NCBI GenBank assembly: GCA_950295325.1
Contig: OX485805.1
Coordinates: 2,726,501-2,790,500, forward strand
Reading direction: 5' to 3'
DNA length: 64,000 nt
Origin: Polytrichum commune
Lineage: Eukaryota > Streptophyta > Polytrichopsida > Polytrichales > Polytrichaceae
Part shown: positions 35,473 through 45,868 of the stretch, one piece after another
Layout of the letters: each line of letters opens with the position of its first letter
Numbering within the stretch: the first letter of the stretch is position 1
Notes under the pieces: generated by a model
Seen by the model: only the letters and a program-made list of their open reading frames with translations
What the model was told of the DNA's origin: nothing
The model's database searches: none
Made by a program: the position numbers and the translations under genes

Positions 35473-37063
35473 TGTGAGCCCAAAAGGGTGCCCACATTTA
35501 GTCTTAGACCCTTGAAACGTTAGTTGATGCACTTTGAAGTAGCATGTTACTTCACAAAAATATAAAAAGAGTGAAATGTTAGTCTTAGAAGTACCATGTT
35601 GTAAGAGGCTAGGATGTGAGTTGTTATTGTGTTTTTACCTTCGGAAGGATTTGAGTGAATGAGGATAGGTAAGGAGAACTTGGATTGAGTAGTTAGTGAG
35701 TAGGCTAGTACAAATGGATGGAGACAACCAAAGTGACTCAAGAGGCAAGTGCATTCGAATTGGGATGAATGGAGGATCACATGGAGCGCACAAGTGGACC
35801 ACCTCATCATGGCCACTTAATGGGGAAGGCCCAAGGAAGAATGCAAGGTGGAGGATAAGCAAATTCTCAAAGCACCAATCAAATCACGAGTTAAGCATCG
35901 TGGTTTGAATTAAGTGGTGAGCGACGATTTGGGAAAGTAAGGGGAGAAAGTTATGGCGGCGGAAAGCGAAGGAGGCTAAGTTTGGGTTGAAGCATCCCAA
36001 GTTTGGTAAAGTGTGGTAGGTAGAAAGCCAAGGCTAGTTAAATGTTCGAATTAGGATCCTTGTTGATCATTTGAGGGAGGAAGGCTTAGAAGATAGGATT
36101 GGCGCCTACTAAGTAGGAGGAAATCTCAAGGGCTTATCGTGAGCCTTGAGGGTGCTCACCCCCTCAAGCTTACTATATAATCCCTCATTCTTCCCTCACT
36201 CATCCTCTCTTTCCTTTGTGCTCCAAGGCACCCCACGAGTTATAAGTGTGGGTGTGGGAAACCATATTGGAGCACATGTGTGTGCTTAGTTTTTAGTTTG
36301 AGAGCCAAGGCTTGTTAGCCTTGAAGAGGGCTTGACCTCTTGGTAGAATTAGTGTTGACGTGAAGGATTTTAAAGTTAATTCATGATTCCAATTTGTGGT
36401 ACTTTAAGTTCATGTTTTGAATACACGTGGTTGCAAGTTCCATGTTTAAGAGTTGAGCACTTGATGTTGTGATGAGTGCAAAAATATACTTGTGTGGATT
36501 AGTTAGTCTTAGTGAAGTTAGGAAATTCTCTCTCCCCCTCTCCTCTCTATGATTTTAGGATTTTAGGATTAGAGAAGAATTGTGTGATTAGAAAGGGGTT
36601 GTTAGTAGAATTAGGGAAATTAGGTAGGAAGATTAGTTAAGGGCTTGAATAATTAGTGAGGTAGTTGGGGATTACAACTACAAAGTTGTGGGTTCATAAA
36701 GGAGCTGGGTTTGTTTAGTTAGAAAGTAAAGAGCTGGGTTTATGAAGGAGCTGGGTTTGTTTAGTTAGAAGCTAAGGAGCTGGGTTCATGAAGGAGCTGG
36801 GTTTGTTTAGTTAGAAGCTAAGGAGCTGGGTTCATGAAGGACCTGGGTTTATGAAGGACCTGGGTTTGTTTAGTTAGAAGCTAAGAAGCTGGGTTTATGA
36901 AGGAGCTGGGTTTATGAAGGAGCTAGTTAAATCCAAGACCACTTGAAGGGTGAACCTTGCACTATGGACTCATCCAAGTCCAAATCCAATACCGCGGAGG
37001 AATGTGAGCCCAAACCCACTACTCGGACTACGGACGCTTCAGGGTGGGGGGTTTGGCCTCACA
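35473..37063 (+). repeat. 5' LTR
   Basis: Contains a TATATAA box at 36174-36180 followed by a CT-rich stretch, the probable promoter and start region. At about 36690-36935 lies a ~46-bp tandem array built on 'aggagctgggttcatgaagg'. Confidence 0.95.
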
Positions 37064-37066
37064 TAA

Positions 37067-37086
37067 TTGGTGCGTCCGCCGGGAGC
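37067..37086 (+). other. primer binding site candidate
   Basis: TTGGTGCGTCCGCCGGGAGC begins 3 bases after the LTR and has the TGG start expected for pairing with a tRNA 3' CCA. I could not name the tRNA. Confidence 0.55.
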
Positions 37087-37971
37087 GAAGCGGAAGGTAG
37101 TTACAAGACTTGGAGGCGACTAGGAGACTTGGAGGCAACTAGGAAAAATTGGAGACACAAACTTGAGAGAAGGGAAGGAGCACCCGAAACTCGGTAAGTA
37201 TTCTCTCTTTGGGTTACATTTGAATTCATTGTATTTCAACTATTCCTTGGAATGAATTGCATTGTCAATTACGCAAATTCATTTTTGAGGAAGGAGCGCG
37301 GCGAAGGTACGTCCTCAACATTTTTGGGGATTTGCTAAGAACTTAAAAGGAACCTATAACCGAATAGCTCATTAAAACATTAGAGGGTAAATTCACCTTA
37401 GGACATTGAACTTTGACACTCACCTCGGGGTGAGTCTCAAAGTTTTGGGAGTTGTCATTTCATGCTCTAGATTAAATTAATATTTCACAAAGTTTATGGT
37501 GTTGTTACATTGAGTCACGATTGAGGGGAGTGCTAACTCACAGGGGGATGCGATTGCTCAAGGTATGTTTATTTCTTCAAAGTGAACTCATTAACTAATT
37601 AAGGAATGCCTTTTGTACTCGTGATTGTTGTTATCCGTTGTAGAGGGTAATTCCCGAATTGTGGATGGTGTGAGAAGTTGAAGGGTGAAGCCTCGACTTT
37701 TAACATAATATACTCGGAAGGTCACCCCCTCACAATCGGTATTTTGGTGAGTGTTAATTGCGGGAAGGTGCGGAGGTGATGCTCCGACTTAACCAAAAAA
37801 TTAACATGAACATGCCTATCCCCTATTGGGATTCTTTCACCTAAGTGGGCTTGCAGGTTCTTTTCCTCACCTCCTAAAAAAATTATAACCACACCAAGAC
37901 AAGTGAAAATATTAAGAGGGGAATTGCTAGGATTATGTGTGGTCAAGTGAGGGTCGATCGATTCTTATGGA

Positions 37972-40900
37972 ATGCAAGGTAGGACTCGCTCACAAAAACC
38001 AAGTTTGATAGTAGGACTAGAGAAATCTACTCGAAAGAGGCGGTCCTCTAAAATCAATGATAGATTAGAACAAGATAATGTTAGAATAGAGAGTTGTTTG
38101 AACGTCGAACCTAGGACTAGGTCAATTCTAGACACCTTAGAACTTGGAGCTCAACTTGAAGAGGAGATCACTCCCTCCAAATTGAGTGGTGAAACTTCTT
38201 CGGAAAATTACACACTTAGAGAAGAATTCCCGGTAGAAGTTGATAGGGGATTGTTGAATAGTTCACCGGTCACCATGGCCGAGGAACGGGGGATGGATCC
38301 ACCACCCATACCCCCAATTCCGCCCATACCTCCTATACCTCCAATAGACCCATTGGTTAGGCCAAGAGGCCTACCAATTGTGGTTCCACAAAATTTAGCG
38401 GCGATGGATATGCCATCTCATCTCCCTAAATTTTATGGGACCAAGGATGAGGACCCCTCTCGGCACATGGAACGGTATATCGAACGGTTGGCTAGCTTCC
38501 TCATAACCGACCCGGGTTATTGGTTAGTGTGGTTTCCTACCACTCTAGAGGGGGAAGCCTATGAATGGTATCGGGATCATGCCGAGGGACATTTTAGGGG
38601 ATGGGAACAATTACAAAGGGAGTTTCTTAACGAATTTAGGCCGGAAGTGGGTCAAAGTACCGCATTAAGGGCATTGTCGTCATTGAAGCAAGGAAGGGAG
38701 GAAGAAATTTCGGCTTACATTAGGAGGTTTGATTTAGTGTGCACTAGATTTGTGGGTACCATGCTCAACGACGACACGCTAAAGCAATTTTTCATTCAAG
38801 GGTTTTTTAAGTCCGGAACTATTAGGGGTGTTCTAGAAAGGAATCCCTTGACCTTGGCGGATGCCAAGCGTGCGGCTAGAGATATTGAAAACTTGGATAA
38901 AGATCACGAAAGGCTATGGAGAAGGGAGGATGAATTGATCCCACAATTCATCCCCATACGCCCTAGGGTGGTAGCGGTAGAACCCGCTAAGTATGAGAAC
39001 CAAATTCCATATGCCATTGTGGACACCGGTCCCCGACCTTTAGCGGTTAGGGAACCGGCACCTCTTTTGGCACTACCGGCCCCTAGAACGGATCCACACT
39101 TGGAGGAGGTTGAGAGAAGACTAGGTGCTAGCCAACTAGGATTCCAAGAGGCTATGATAAAACAAATGCAAAGCCTCACGGATCAAATGTCATTAATGAT
39201 CCGGAGTCAACAACCGGGGCCTCCACCCCCGGTTGAGTCGGGTAGGCATTCTTCCGGATTATGGTGTGTCCAATGTGGCCAACCGGGCCACACGCGTCAA
39301 TTTTGTAGAAGTGGACAAAACCGTGACCAAAGAGGAAACGGTAACCCACCTCAACAAAATCAACGAGGTCAAGCGCCACCTCACTATGGAAATGGAAGCA
39401 ATAGAGGACCACAACCTAGAGGGCAAGGTGGCCAAAATTTAGAGAAGAAGGAATTTCATCCCTTTTGTGGAAGGTGGCACGCTCAAGGACAATGTTGGTC
39501 CGAAGGTCAAGAGTTTAATTGTAGCAATTGTGGAGGAAGTCATCCCTCGGATACGTGTCGCCAACCGGACAAAATAATTAATGTCCCTTACCCGGTGGCT
39601 AATCCACAACAACAAGCAAGGGATAATATGCGAGGTGCTAGGCCACAAGGAGTACCGGCCAATGAACTTAGGCCACCTAACTTATACTATGACCATAGTA
39701 ATGCTAGGCAAACTTTTCATCCACCGGCGGGCTTGCAAACTACAACCGGTTACATTCCAATACAAAATAGACAAGGAGTTCCACCTAATGGTAGTAACGG
39801 GAGACAAGCGCCTCCAACGGATCCGGGACCATCTAACTCCCAAGATGTTAGGTTCATGAATGGAGTGTTGGAGGCCACATGTGATGACATGCTTCCTCTC
39901 CCAACAAGAATTGGAGAGGAGCAAAGTCAATGGCCTCCTCACACCAATGCTATTACATATGAGTTAGTGAAGGGTAAGGGTGTGGTTGAAGAAGCACCTG
40001 CACTAGCGGTAACTACTAGGGCTAGGAGAGGGGATGCCCCGTTGGAGGTAGGAATAGGAGAGCAAGGAAATTACTCTTCGGATGAAGAGATTAATCTCTC
40101 CGAGTTGGATAGGGTAGCTAGAAAAGCTACTAAGGATGTGGAGAGGGAAAATATAATTTTACAAGATAGGGAGAGGACTAATGCGGTACATGACTTGGAT
40201 AATAGCGATGTGGGTGAATGGGAAGGACCGGGGGTTCCCGTAGACGAATTCGACGTAGTGGGTAATTCTAAGGTGGAAAGATCTACCGGGTACGACTTGT
40301 GGGCGGACCTTAGTACACTCAAGGCGGATATTACTTTCGGCCAACTATTGGAAATTTCACCCACGGCAAGGAAAACATTAAAGGAGGGAATGCCGGTACA
40401 CAAGAGGATGAGGAAGGTGAAAGCTAAAATAGCCGCTAGGATCCAATCACAAGGTGGAAGAGACGTGAAAGCTATAGAAATAGAAGTTGTTATAGTAGAT
40501 AAGGTGGTTCCTAATGTGCTAGTCGACGGAGGGAGTAGTCTAAATATACTACCGGAGGATACTATGAAAAAATTGGGACTTGGACTCACGGGGCCTTCAC
40601 CTTTGGTCATAAATATGGCAAATCAAAGTTCGACTACGCCTTTGGGGATGATCAAGGATTGTAGAATGACTACGGGAGGTGAGGAGTACTTGGTCACCTT
40701 CCATGTCATTAAAATGCACTCCAACAAGGACACCTTCCCCATTTTGCTAGGTAGGCCTTGGTTGCGGATGGCGAATGCTATGGTCAATTGGGGTGGACCT
40801 AAACCATCCATCACTTATGGTCCGGAGGGTAATAGGGTCATAGTGTCCATTGGTTCATTAGAAGGATGGATGAAGAAGGAGATGTATTTGCCATTGGAGA

Positions 40901-43900
40901 AGGAAATTGATGACTTAAACGAGAATGAGATTGGCAAGGCATTGGTGGGAGTCGTCCATCCCAAAGGTCAAAGGGTTGTTATAGATTCGGGCTCGGGAAG
41001 TCTAGGTCCTAATTTTTACAATTATGGGGATAATGGGGATTATGCCCAATGGCTAAGGGAGTACCCCGAGTCCGAGGTTGATGTAATGGTTACATTTCAC
41101 CAAGTAGGCTTAGGGAGTGAATTTCCTAGTGTTAGTTTAGGAGAGGGCTCATTGTTGGAGCCATGTGAGGTGCTCACCGAGGAAGAGTGGGTTAGCGGTG
41201 GGTTAACACCTTGGGTAGATGACGTGGAAGAGGGTGAGGTTAGTTTAATTCATGTAGATGGGACTCAAGAGGAGGATGTGATTATTGAGTCATCGAAATT
41301 GGAGGAGCCTTTACATTTCAAGACCACGTCTACGGGGATAGTTGTAGGTCAAGATGTGAAAGATTACCCCAATGTGCCTTCCGATTGGTATCGGAACAAA
41401 GAGGAACAAGCACATGTGTCGGAAGCGGATTGGCGGTACGTGGATGTGAAATTAAAGAATGGAAAAACCCGACAAATGAAGATGGGCTCCAAATTGGGGG
41501 AGAAAGAGGTTAGGGAGTATAGCAATTTGGTGGATGAGTTTAGTGATACTTTTGCATGGTCCTACGATGAGCTTAAGGGAATTCCTAGGGAAATGGTAGA
41601 GCACCGGATTCCTTTAATTCCGGGGGCGAGGCCAATTAGACAAAAGGAGAGGAGGATGAATCCTCAATTGCAATTGTTGGTGAAAGCGGAATTGGAAAGG
41701 TTATTGAAGGCCGGGTTTATCAAGCCGGTGGAAATCACGGATTGGGTTTCTCCTATGGTCTTAGTAAAGAAAAAAAATGGGAAATTAAGGGTTTGTGTCG
41801 ACTATAGGAAATTGAATTCGTGCACACAAAATGATCACTTCCCCTTACCTTTTATCACCTTGTTGCTTGAGGAGGTTGGAGGTCATTCGCGATATACCTT
41901 TATGGATGGGTATGCGGGTTATAATCAAATTTCCATAGCCCTCCAAGATATCCATAAAACGGCTTTTACTACACCTTGGGGTACTTTTGTGTGGGTAGTG
42001 ATGCCATTTGGGTTATGTAATGCCCCGGCTACTTTCCAACGATTAGTAATGTATATCTTCACCGACTTGTTGTTCAAATCCATGACCGTCTTTGTGGACG
42101 ATTTTAGCACACAAAGTAATGTGGATGATGACCTACATTGTGTTAGGGAGGCATTGGTGAGGTGTAGGAAGATGAGGTTAGCATTGAACCCGGATAAGAC
42201 ATTTTTGGGAGTGAATAAGGGAATGTTGTTGGGTTATGTTGTTAGTGAGAAAGGTAGAGAACCCGATCCGGATAAGATTGCGGCCATAAGCGACTTGGCA
42301 ACTCCAACCAATTCCAAGGGGATCTCTAAGTTGTTAGGACATGTGGGATGGTACCGGGAACTTATTCCTAATTTTTCAAAGATAGCGGTGCCCATTACCC
42401 ATTTGCTCAAAAAGGATGTCAAATTCGAGTGGACGGATGCTTGTCAAAAAGCCTTTGAGGAATTGCGGGATAGGTTGAGCACCTATCCGGTGTTGATACC
42501 ACCCAATTGGGGTAAACCTTTTCACGTCTATTGTGATGCTAGTAATGTGGCAATAGGGAGTGCGCTTTGTCAAGCAACGGGAGAAAAAGAGAAGGATCAA
42601 CCTATAGCTTATGCGAGTAAGCAATTGACCCCCGCCGAAAGAAACTACTCTACAACGGAGAGGGAGTGCCTAGCCATGGTGTTTTCCGTTAAAAAGTTTA
42701 GGCATTACCTCATGTGCAACCCGGTTGTATTTTTTGTTGACCACATGGCTATCAAGTATCTAATTAACAAGGCGGAGTTAAGTGGTAGGTTAGCTAGGTG
42801 GGTTTTGTTATTAGAAGAATTCGACTACACGGTGGAATATAAACCGGGTCGTATGCATTTACAAGCGGACCACTTGTCTAGGTTGTCGGAGGAGATAGGA
42901 AAAAATCCGGTAAATGATATGTTAGTAGATGATAGCCTCTTTGTGGTCACTTCTACACCGGAGTGGTATGCGGGCATAGTGGAATTTCTAACAACCCACA
43001 AGTTGCCCAAAGAGTGGACAAAAGAAGAGAGAAGGAAGGTGAGGGTAAATAGTAGGCAATTTGTTGTAGTGGGCCATAGGTTGTTTAGAAGGGGGTCCGA
43101 TGGTATTTTACGACGATGCGTGTCAAAAACGGAGGTTGAAGCGATTTTAATCGCTTGCCACGATAGCGCTTGCGGCGGTCACTTCTCGGGTCAACTCACC
43201 GGGCAAAAAATACTTAGAGCGGGCTACTTTTGGCCTACACTATTTAAGGACGCCCATGACTATGTAAAGAAATGCGACGCTTGCCAACGGTATGCCCGAG
43301 ACGACCTTAGAATGGAGATGCCTTTACATGTATCATTACCCTTAATTCCTTTCGAAAAATGGGGCATCGACTATGTGGGTGAGGTCCATCCCCAATCTTC
43401 AAAAGGAATGAAATATATTGTGGTGGCAACCGAGTACCTCACCAAGTGGGCGGAAGCCAAAGCGGTGAAGACCGACACGGCGGAACACGCGGCAACATTT
43501 ATGTACGAAAACATAATTTCGCGGTTCGGGGTGCCGAAGATCCTAGTAAGCGATAGGGGTACTCACTTTTTGAATGACTTGATTCGAGAGATGACAAAGA
43601 AATTTAAAATTGATCACCGGAAGACTACTCCCTACCACCCACAAACCAATGGACAAACGGAAAGGGTTAACGGAATTTTGGTGAGTATACTACGCAAGAC
43701 GGTTATAGACTCGAAGCGGGATTGGGATACGAAACTAACGGCGGCACTTTGGGCATACCGTACAACCTATAAGGTAACTACGTGTGCTACACCATTTTCC
43801 TTAGTCTATGGTCTTGAAGCGACACTACCAATCGAATATGAAGTCGAGTCACTTAGGGTGGCCGTGAGTACGAGACTTACCGAAAGTCAATCCTTACGAA

Positions 43901-44211
43901 ATCGACTAACCGATTTGGAAGCACTTGACGAAGGGAGGAGAATGGCGGCTCAACATATTGAGGCAATCCAAAGAAGGAAAAAGATTACTTTCGACAAACG
44001 ACATAAGAGAAGGGCCCTAACACCGGGAATGATGGTCATGATTCAAGACGCACGAAAGCTTGAATTTCCGGCGAAATTCAATGCGGTATGGTTAGGACCT
44101 TACCTTGTCTATGAGGTCTTTCCTAATAATTCAATTCAATTGGAAACGTTGAATGGTGAGCTCTTTCCTACCCGTACATCGGGAAGTAGATGTAAGGAGT
44201 ACCGAGCTTGA
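37972..44211 (+). CDS. gag-pol polyprotein of the Ty3/gypsy element (2079 aa)
   Basis: Single open frame from ATG 37972, about 900 bases after the primer site. Gag region with a retrotransposon-gag core (LPKFYGTKDEDPSRHMERY) and zinc knuckles CVQCGQPGHTRQFC (~432) and CSNCGGSHPSDTC (~516). Protease with DGGSSLN (~849). RT with VMPFGLCNAPATFQ and FVDDF (~1373). RNase H with YCDAS (~1520). Integrase with an HHCC finger (from ~1729), then Asp in GIDYV (~1797), Asp in SDRGTH (~1859) and Glu in TNGQTERVNG (~1893). No chromodomain at the C terminus. All catalytic residues are present and no stop or frameshift is seen, so the element could still be functional. Confidence 0.95.
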   Translation: MQGRTRSQKPSLIVGLEKSTRKRRSSKINDRLEQDNVRIESCLNVEPRTRSILDTLELGAQLEEEITPSKLSGETSSENYTLREEFPVEVDRGLLNSSPVTMAEERGMDPPPIPPIPPIPPIPPIDPLVRPRGLPIVVPQNLAAMDMPSHLPKFYGTKDEDPSRHMERYIERLASFLITDPGYWLVWFPTTLEGEAYEWYRDHAEGHFRGWEQLQREFLNEFRPEVGQSTALRALSSLKQGREEEISAYIRRFDLVCTRFVGTMLNDDTLKQFFIQGFFKSGTIRGVLERNPLTLADAKRAARDIENLDKDHERLWRREDELIPQFIPIRPRVVAVEPAKYENQIPYAIVDTGPRPLAVREPAPLLALPAPRTDPHLEEVERRLGASQLGFQEAMIKQMQSLTDQMSLMIRSQQPGPPPPVESGRHSSGLWCVQCGQPGHTRQFCRSGQNRDQRGNGNPPQQNQRGQAPPHYGNGSNRGPQPRGQGGQNLEKKEFHPFCGRWHAQGQCWSEGQEFNCSNCGGSHPSDTCRQPDKIINVPYPVANPQQQARDNMRGARPQGVPANELRPPNLYYDHSNARQTFHPPAGLQTTTGYIPIQNRQGVPPNGSNGRQAPPTDPGPSNSQDVRFMNGVLEATCDDMLPLPTRIGEEQSQWPPHTNAITYELVKGKGVVEEAPALAVTTRARRGDAPLEVGIGEQGNYSSDEEINLSELDRVARKATKDVERENIILQDRERTNAVHDLDNSDVGEWEGPGVPVDEFDVVGNSKVERSTGYDLWADLSTLKADITFGQLLEISPTARKTLKEGMPVHKRMRKVKAKIAARIQSQGGRDVKAIEIEVVIVDKVVPNVLVDGGSSLNILPEDTMKKLGLGLTGPSPLVINMANQSSTTPLGMIKDCRMTTGGEEYLVTFHVIKMHSNKDTFPILLGRPWLRMANAMVNWGGPKPSITYGPEGNRVIVSIGSLEGWMKKEMYLPLEKEIDDLNENEIGKALVGVVHPKGQRVVIDSGSGSLGPNFYNYGDNGDYAQWLREYPESEVDVMVTFHQVGLGSEFPSVSLGEGSLLEPCEVLTEEEWVSGGLTPWVDDVEEGEVSLIHVDGTQEEDVIIESSKLEEPLHFKTTSTGIVVGQDVKDYPNVPSDWYRNKEEQAHVSEADWRYVDVKLKNGKTRQMKMGSKLGEKEVREYSNLVDEFSDTFAWSYDELKGIPREMVEHRIPLIPGARPIRQKERRMNPQLQLLVKAELERLLKAGFIKPVEITDWVSPMVLVKKKNGKLRVCVDYRKLNSCTQNDHFPLPFITLLLEEVGGHSRYTFMDGYAGYNQISIALQDIHKTAFTTPWGTFVWVVMPFGLCNAPATFQRLVMYIFTDLLFKSMTVFVDDFSTQSNVDDDLHCVREALVRCRKMRLALNPDKTFLGVNKGMLLGYVVSEKGREPDPDKIAAISDLATPTNSKGISKLLGHVGWYRELIPNFSKIAVPITHLLKKDVKFEWTDACQKAFEELRDRLSTYPVLIPPNWGKPFHVYCDASNVAIGSALCQATGEKEKDQPIAYASKQLTPAERNYSTTERECLAMVFSVKKFRHYLMCNPVVFFVDHMAIKYLINKAELSGRLARWVLLLEEFDYTVEYKPGRMHLQADHLSRLSEEIGKNPVNDMLVDDSLFVVTSTPEWYAGIVEFLTTHKLPKEWTKEERRKVRVNSRQFVVVGHRLFRRGSDGILRRCVSKTEVEAILIACHDSACGGHFSGQLTGQKILRAGYFWPTLFKDAHDYVKKCDACQRYARDDLRMEMPLHVSLPLIPFEKWGIDYVGEVHPQSSKGMKYIVVATEYLTKWAEAKAVKTDTAEHAATFMYENIISRFGVPKILVSDRGTHFLNDLIREMTKKFKIDHRKTTPYHPQTNGQTERVNGILVSILRKTVIDSKRDWDTKLTAALWAYRTTYKVTTCATPFSLVYGLEATLPIEYEVESLRVAVSTRLTESQSLRNRLTDLEALDEGRRMAAQHIEAIQRRKKITFDKRHKRRALTPGMMVMIQDARKLEFPAKFNAVWLGPYLVYEVFPNNSIQLETLNGELFPTRTSGSRCKEYRA

Positions 44212-44272
44212 CTAGGCAACTTACCCTTGGAGCAAGAGATGTTTGGATTCATCCCCCGATGGTCGCCAATTA

Positions 44273-45863
44273 TGTGAGCCCAAAAGGGTGCCCACATTTA
44301 GTCTTAGACCCTTGAAACGTTAGTTGATGCACTTTGAAGTAGCATGTTACTTCACAAAAATATAAAAAGAGTGAAATGTTAGTCTTAGAAGTACCATGTT
44401 GTAAGAGGCTAGGATGTGAGTTGTTATTGTGTTTTTACCTTCGGAAGGATTTGAGTGAATGAGGATAGGTAAGGAGAACTTGGATTGAGTAGTTAGTGAG
44501 TAGGCTAGTACAAATGGATGGAGACAACCAAAGTGACTCAAGAGGCAAGTGCATTCGAATTGGGATGAATGGAGGATCACATGGAGCGCACAAGTGGACC
44601 ACCTCATCATGGCCACTTAATGGGGAAGGCCCAAGGAAGAATGCAAGGTGGAGGATAAGCAAATTCTCAAAGCACCAATCAAATCACGAGTTAAGCATCG
44701 TGGTTTGAATTAAGTGGTGAGCGACGATTTGGGAAAGTAAGGGGAGAAAGTTATGGCGGCGGAAAGCGAAGGAGGCTAAGTTTGGGTTGAAGCATCCCAA
44801 GTTTGGTAAAGTGTGGTAGGTAGAAAGCCAAGGCTAGTTAAATGTTCGAATTAGGATCCTTGTTGATCATTTGAGGGAGGAAGGCTTAGAAGATAGGATT
44901 GGCGCCTACTAAGTAGGAGGAAATCTCAAGGGCTTATCGTGAGCCTTGAGGGTGCTCACCCCCTCAAGCTTACTATATAATCCCTCATTCTTCCCTCACT
45001 CATCCTCTCTTTCCTTTGTGCTCCAAGGCACCCCACGAGTTATAAGTGTGGGTGTGGGAAACCATATTGGAGCACATGTGTGTGCTTAGTTTTTAGTTTG
45101 AGAGCCAAGGCTTGTTAGCCTTGAAGAGGGCTTGACCTCTTGGTAGAATTAGTGTTGACGTGAAGGATTTTAAAGTTAATTCATGATTCCAATTTGTGGT
45201 ACTTTAAGTTCATGTTTTGAATACACGTGGTTGCAAGTTCCATGTTTAAGAGTTGAGCACTTGATGTTGTGATGAGTGCAAAAATATACTTGTGTGGATT
45301 AGTTAGTCTTAGTGAAGTTAGGAAATTCTCTCTCCCCCTCTCCTCTCTATGATTTTAGGATTTTAGGATTAGAGAAGAATTGTGTGATTAGAAAGGGGTT
45401 GTTAGTAGAATTAGGGAAATTAGGTAGGAAGATTAGTTAAGGGCTTGAATAATTAGTGAGGTAGTTGGGGATTACAACTACAAAGTTGTGGGTTCATAAA
45501 GGAGCTGGGTTTGTTTAGTTAGAAAGTAAAGAGCTGGGTTTATGAAGGAGCTGGGTTTGTTTAGTTAGAAGCTAAGGAGCTGGGTTCATGAAGGAGCTGG
45601 GTTTGTTTAGTTAGAAGCTAAGGAGCTGGGTTCATGAAGGACCTGGGTTTATGAAGGACCTGGGTTTGTTTAGTTAGAAGCTAAGAAGCTGGGTTTATGA
45701 AGGAGCTGGGTTTATGAAGGAGCTAGTTAAATCCAAGACCACTTGAAGGGTGAACCTTGCACTATGGACTCATCCAAGTCCAAATCCAATACCGCGGAGG
45801 AATGTGAGCCCAAACCCACTACTCGGACTACGGACGCTTCAGGGTGGGGGGTTTGGCCTCACA
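44273..45863 (+). repeat. 3' LTR
   Basis: Offset from the 5' LTR by exactly 8800 bases throughout; TATATAA at 44974-44980. The ~30 bases before it are not purine-rich, so no standard polypurine tract is visible. Confidence 0.95.
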
Positions 45864-45868
45864 AAGGG

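Larger units (their letters stand above)
35473..45863 (+). mobile_element. Ty3/gypsy LTR retrotransposon, intact, nested in the LINE
   Basis: 10391 bp with two 1591-bp LTRs starting TGTGAG and ending CTCACA. Flanked by the 5-bp target duplication AAGGG (35468-35472 and 45864-45868). No difference between the LTRs was noticed on reading and their lengths are equal, so insertion is recent. One uninterrupted gag-pol ORF lies between them. The domain order (protease-RT-RNase H-integrase) is Ty3; the FVDDFS RT motif and the lack of a chromodomain point to the non-chromovirus Tat/Athila side (inference). Confidence 0.96.

Noticed and set aside
35547-35908. Small ORFs in the LTRs (repeated at 44347-44708)
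   Set aside because: Identical in both LTRs because the LTRs are duplicates; no domain and no coding signal.
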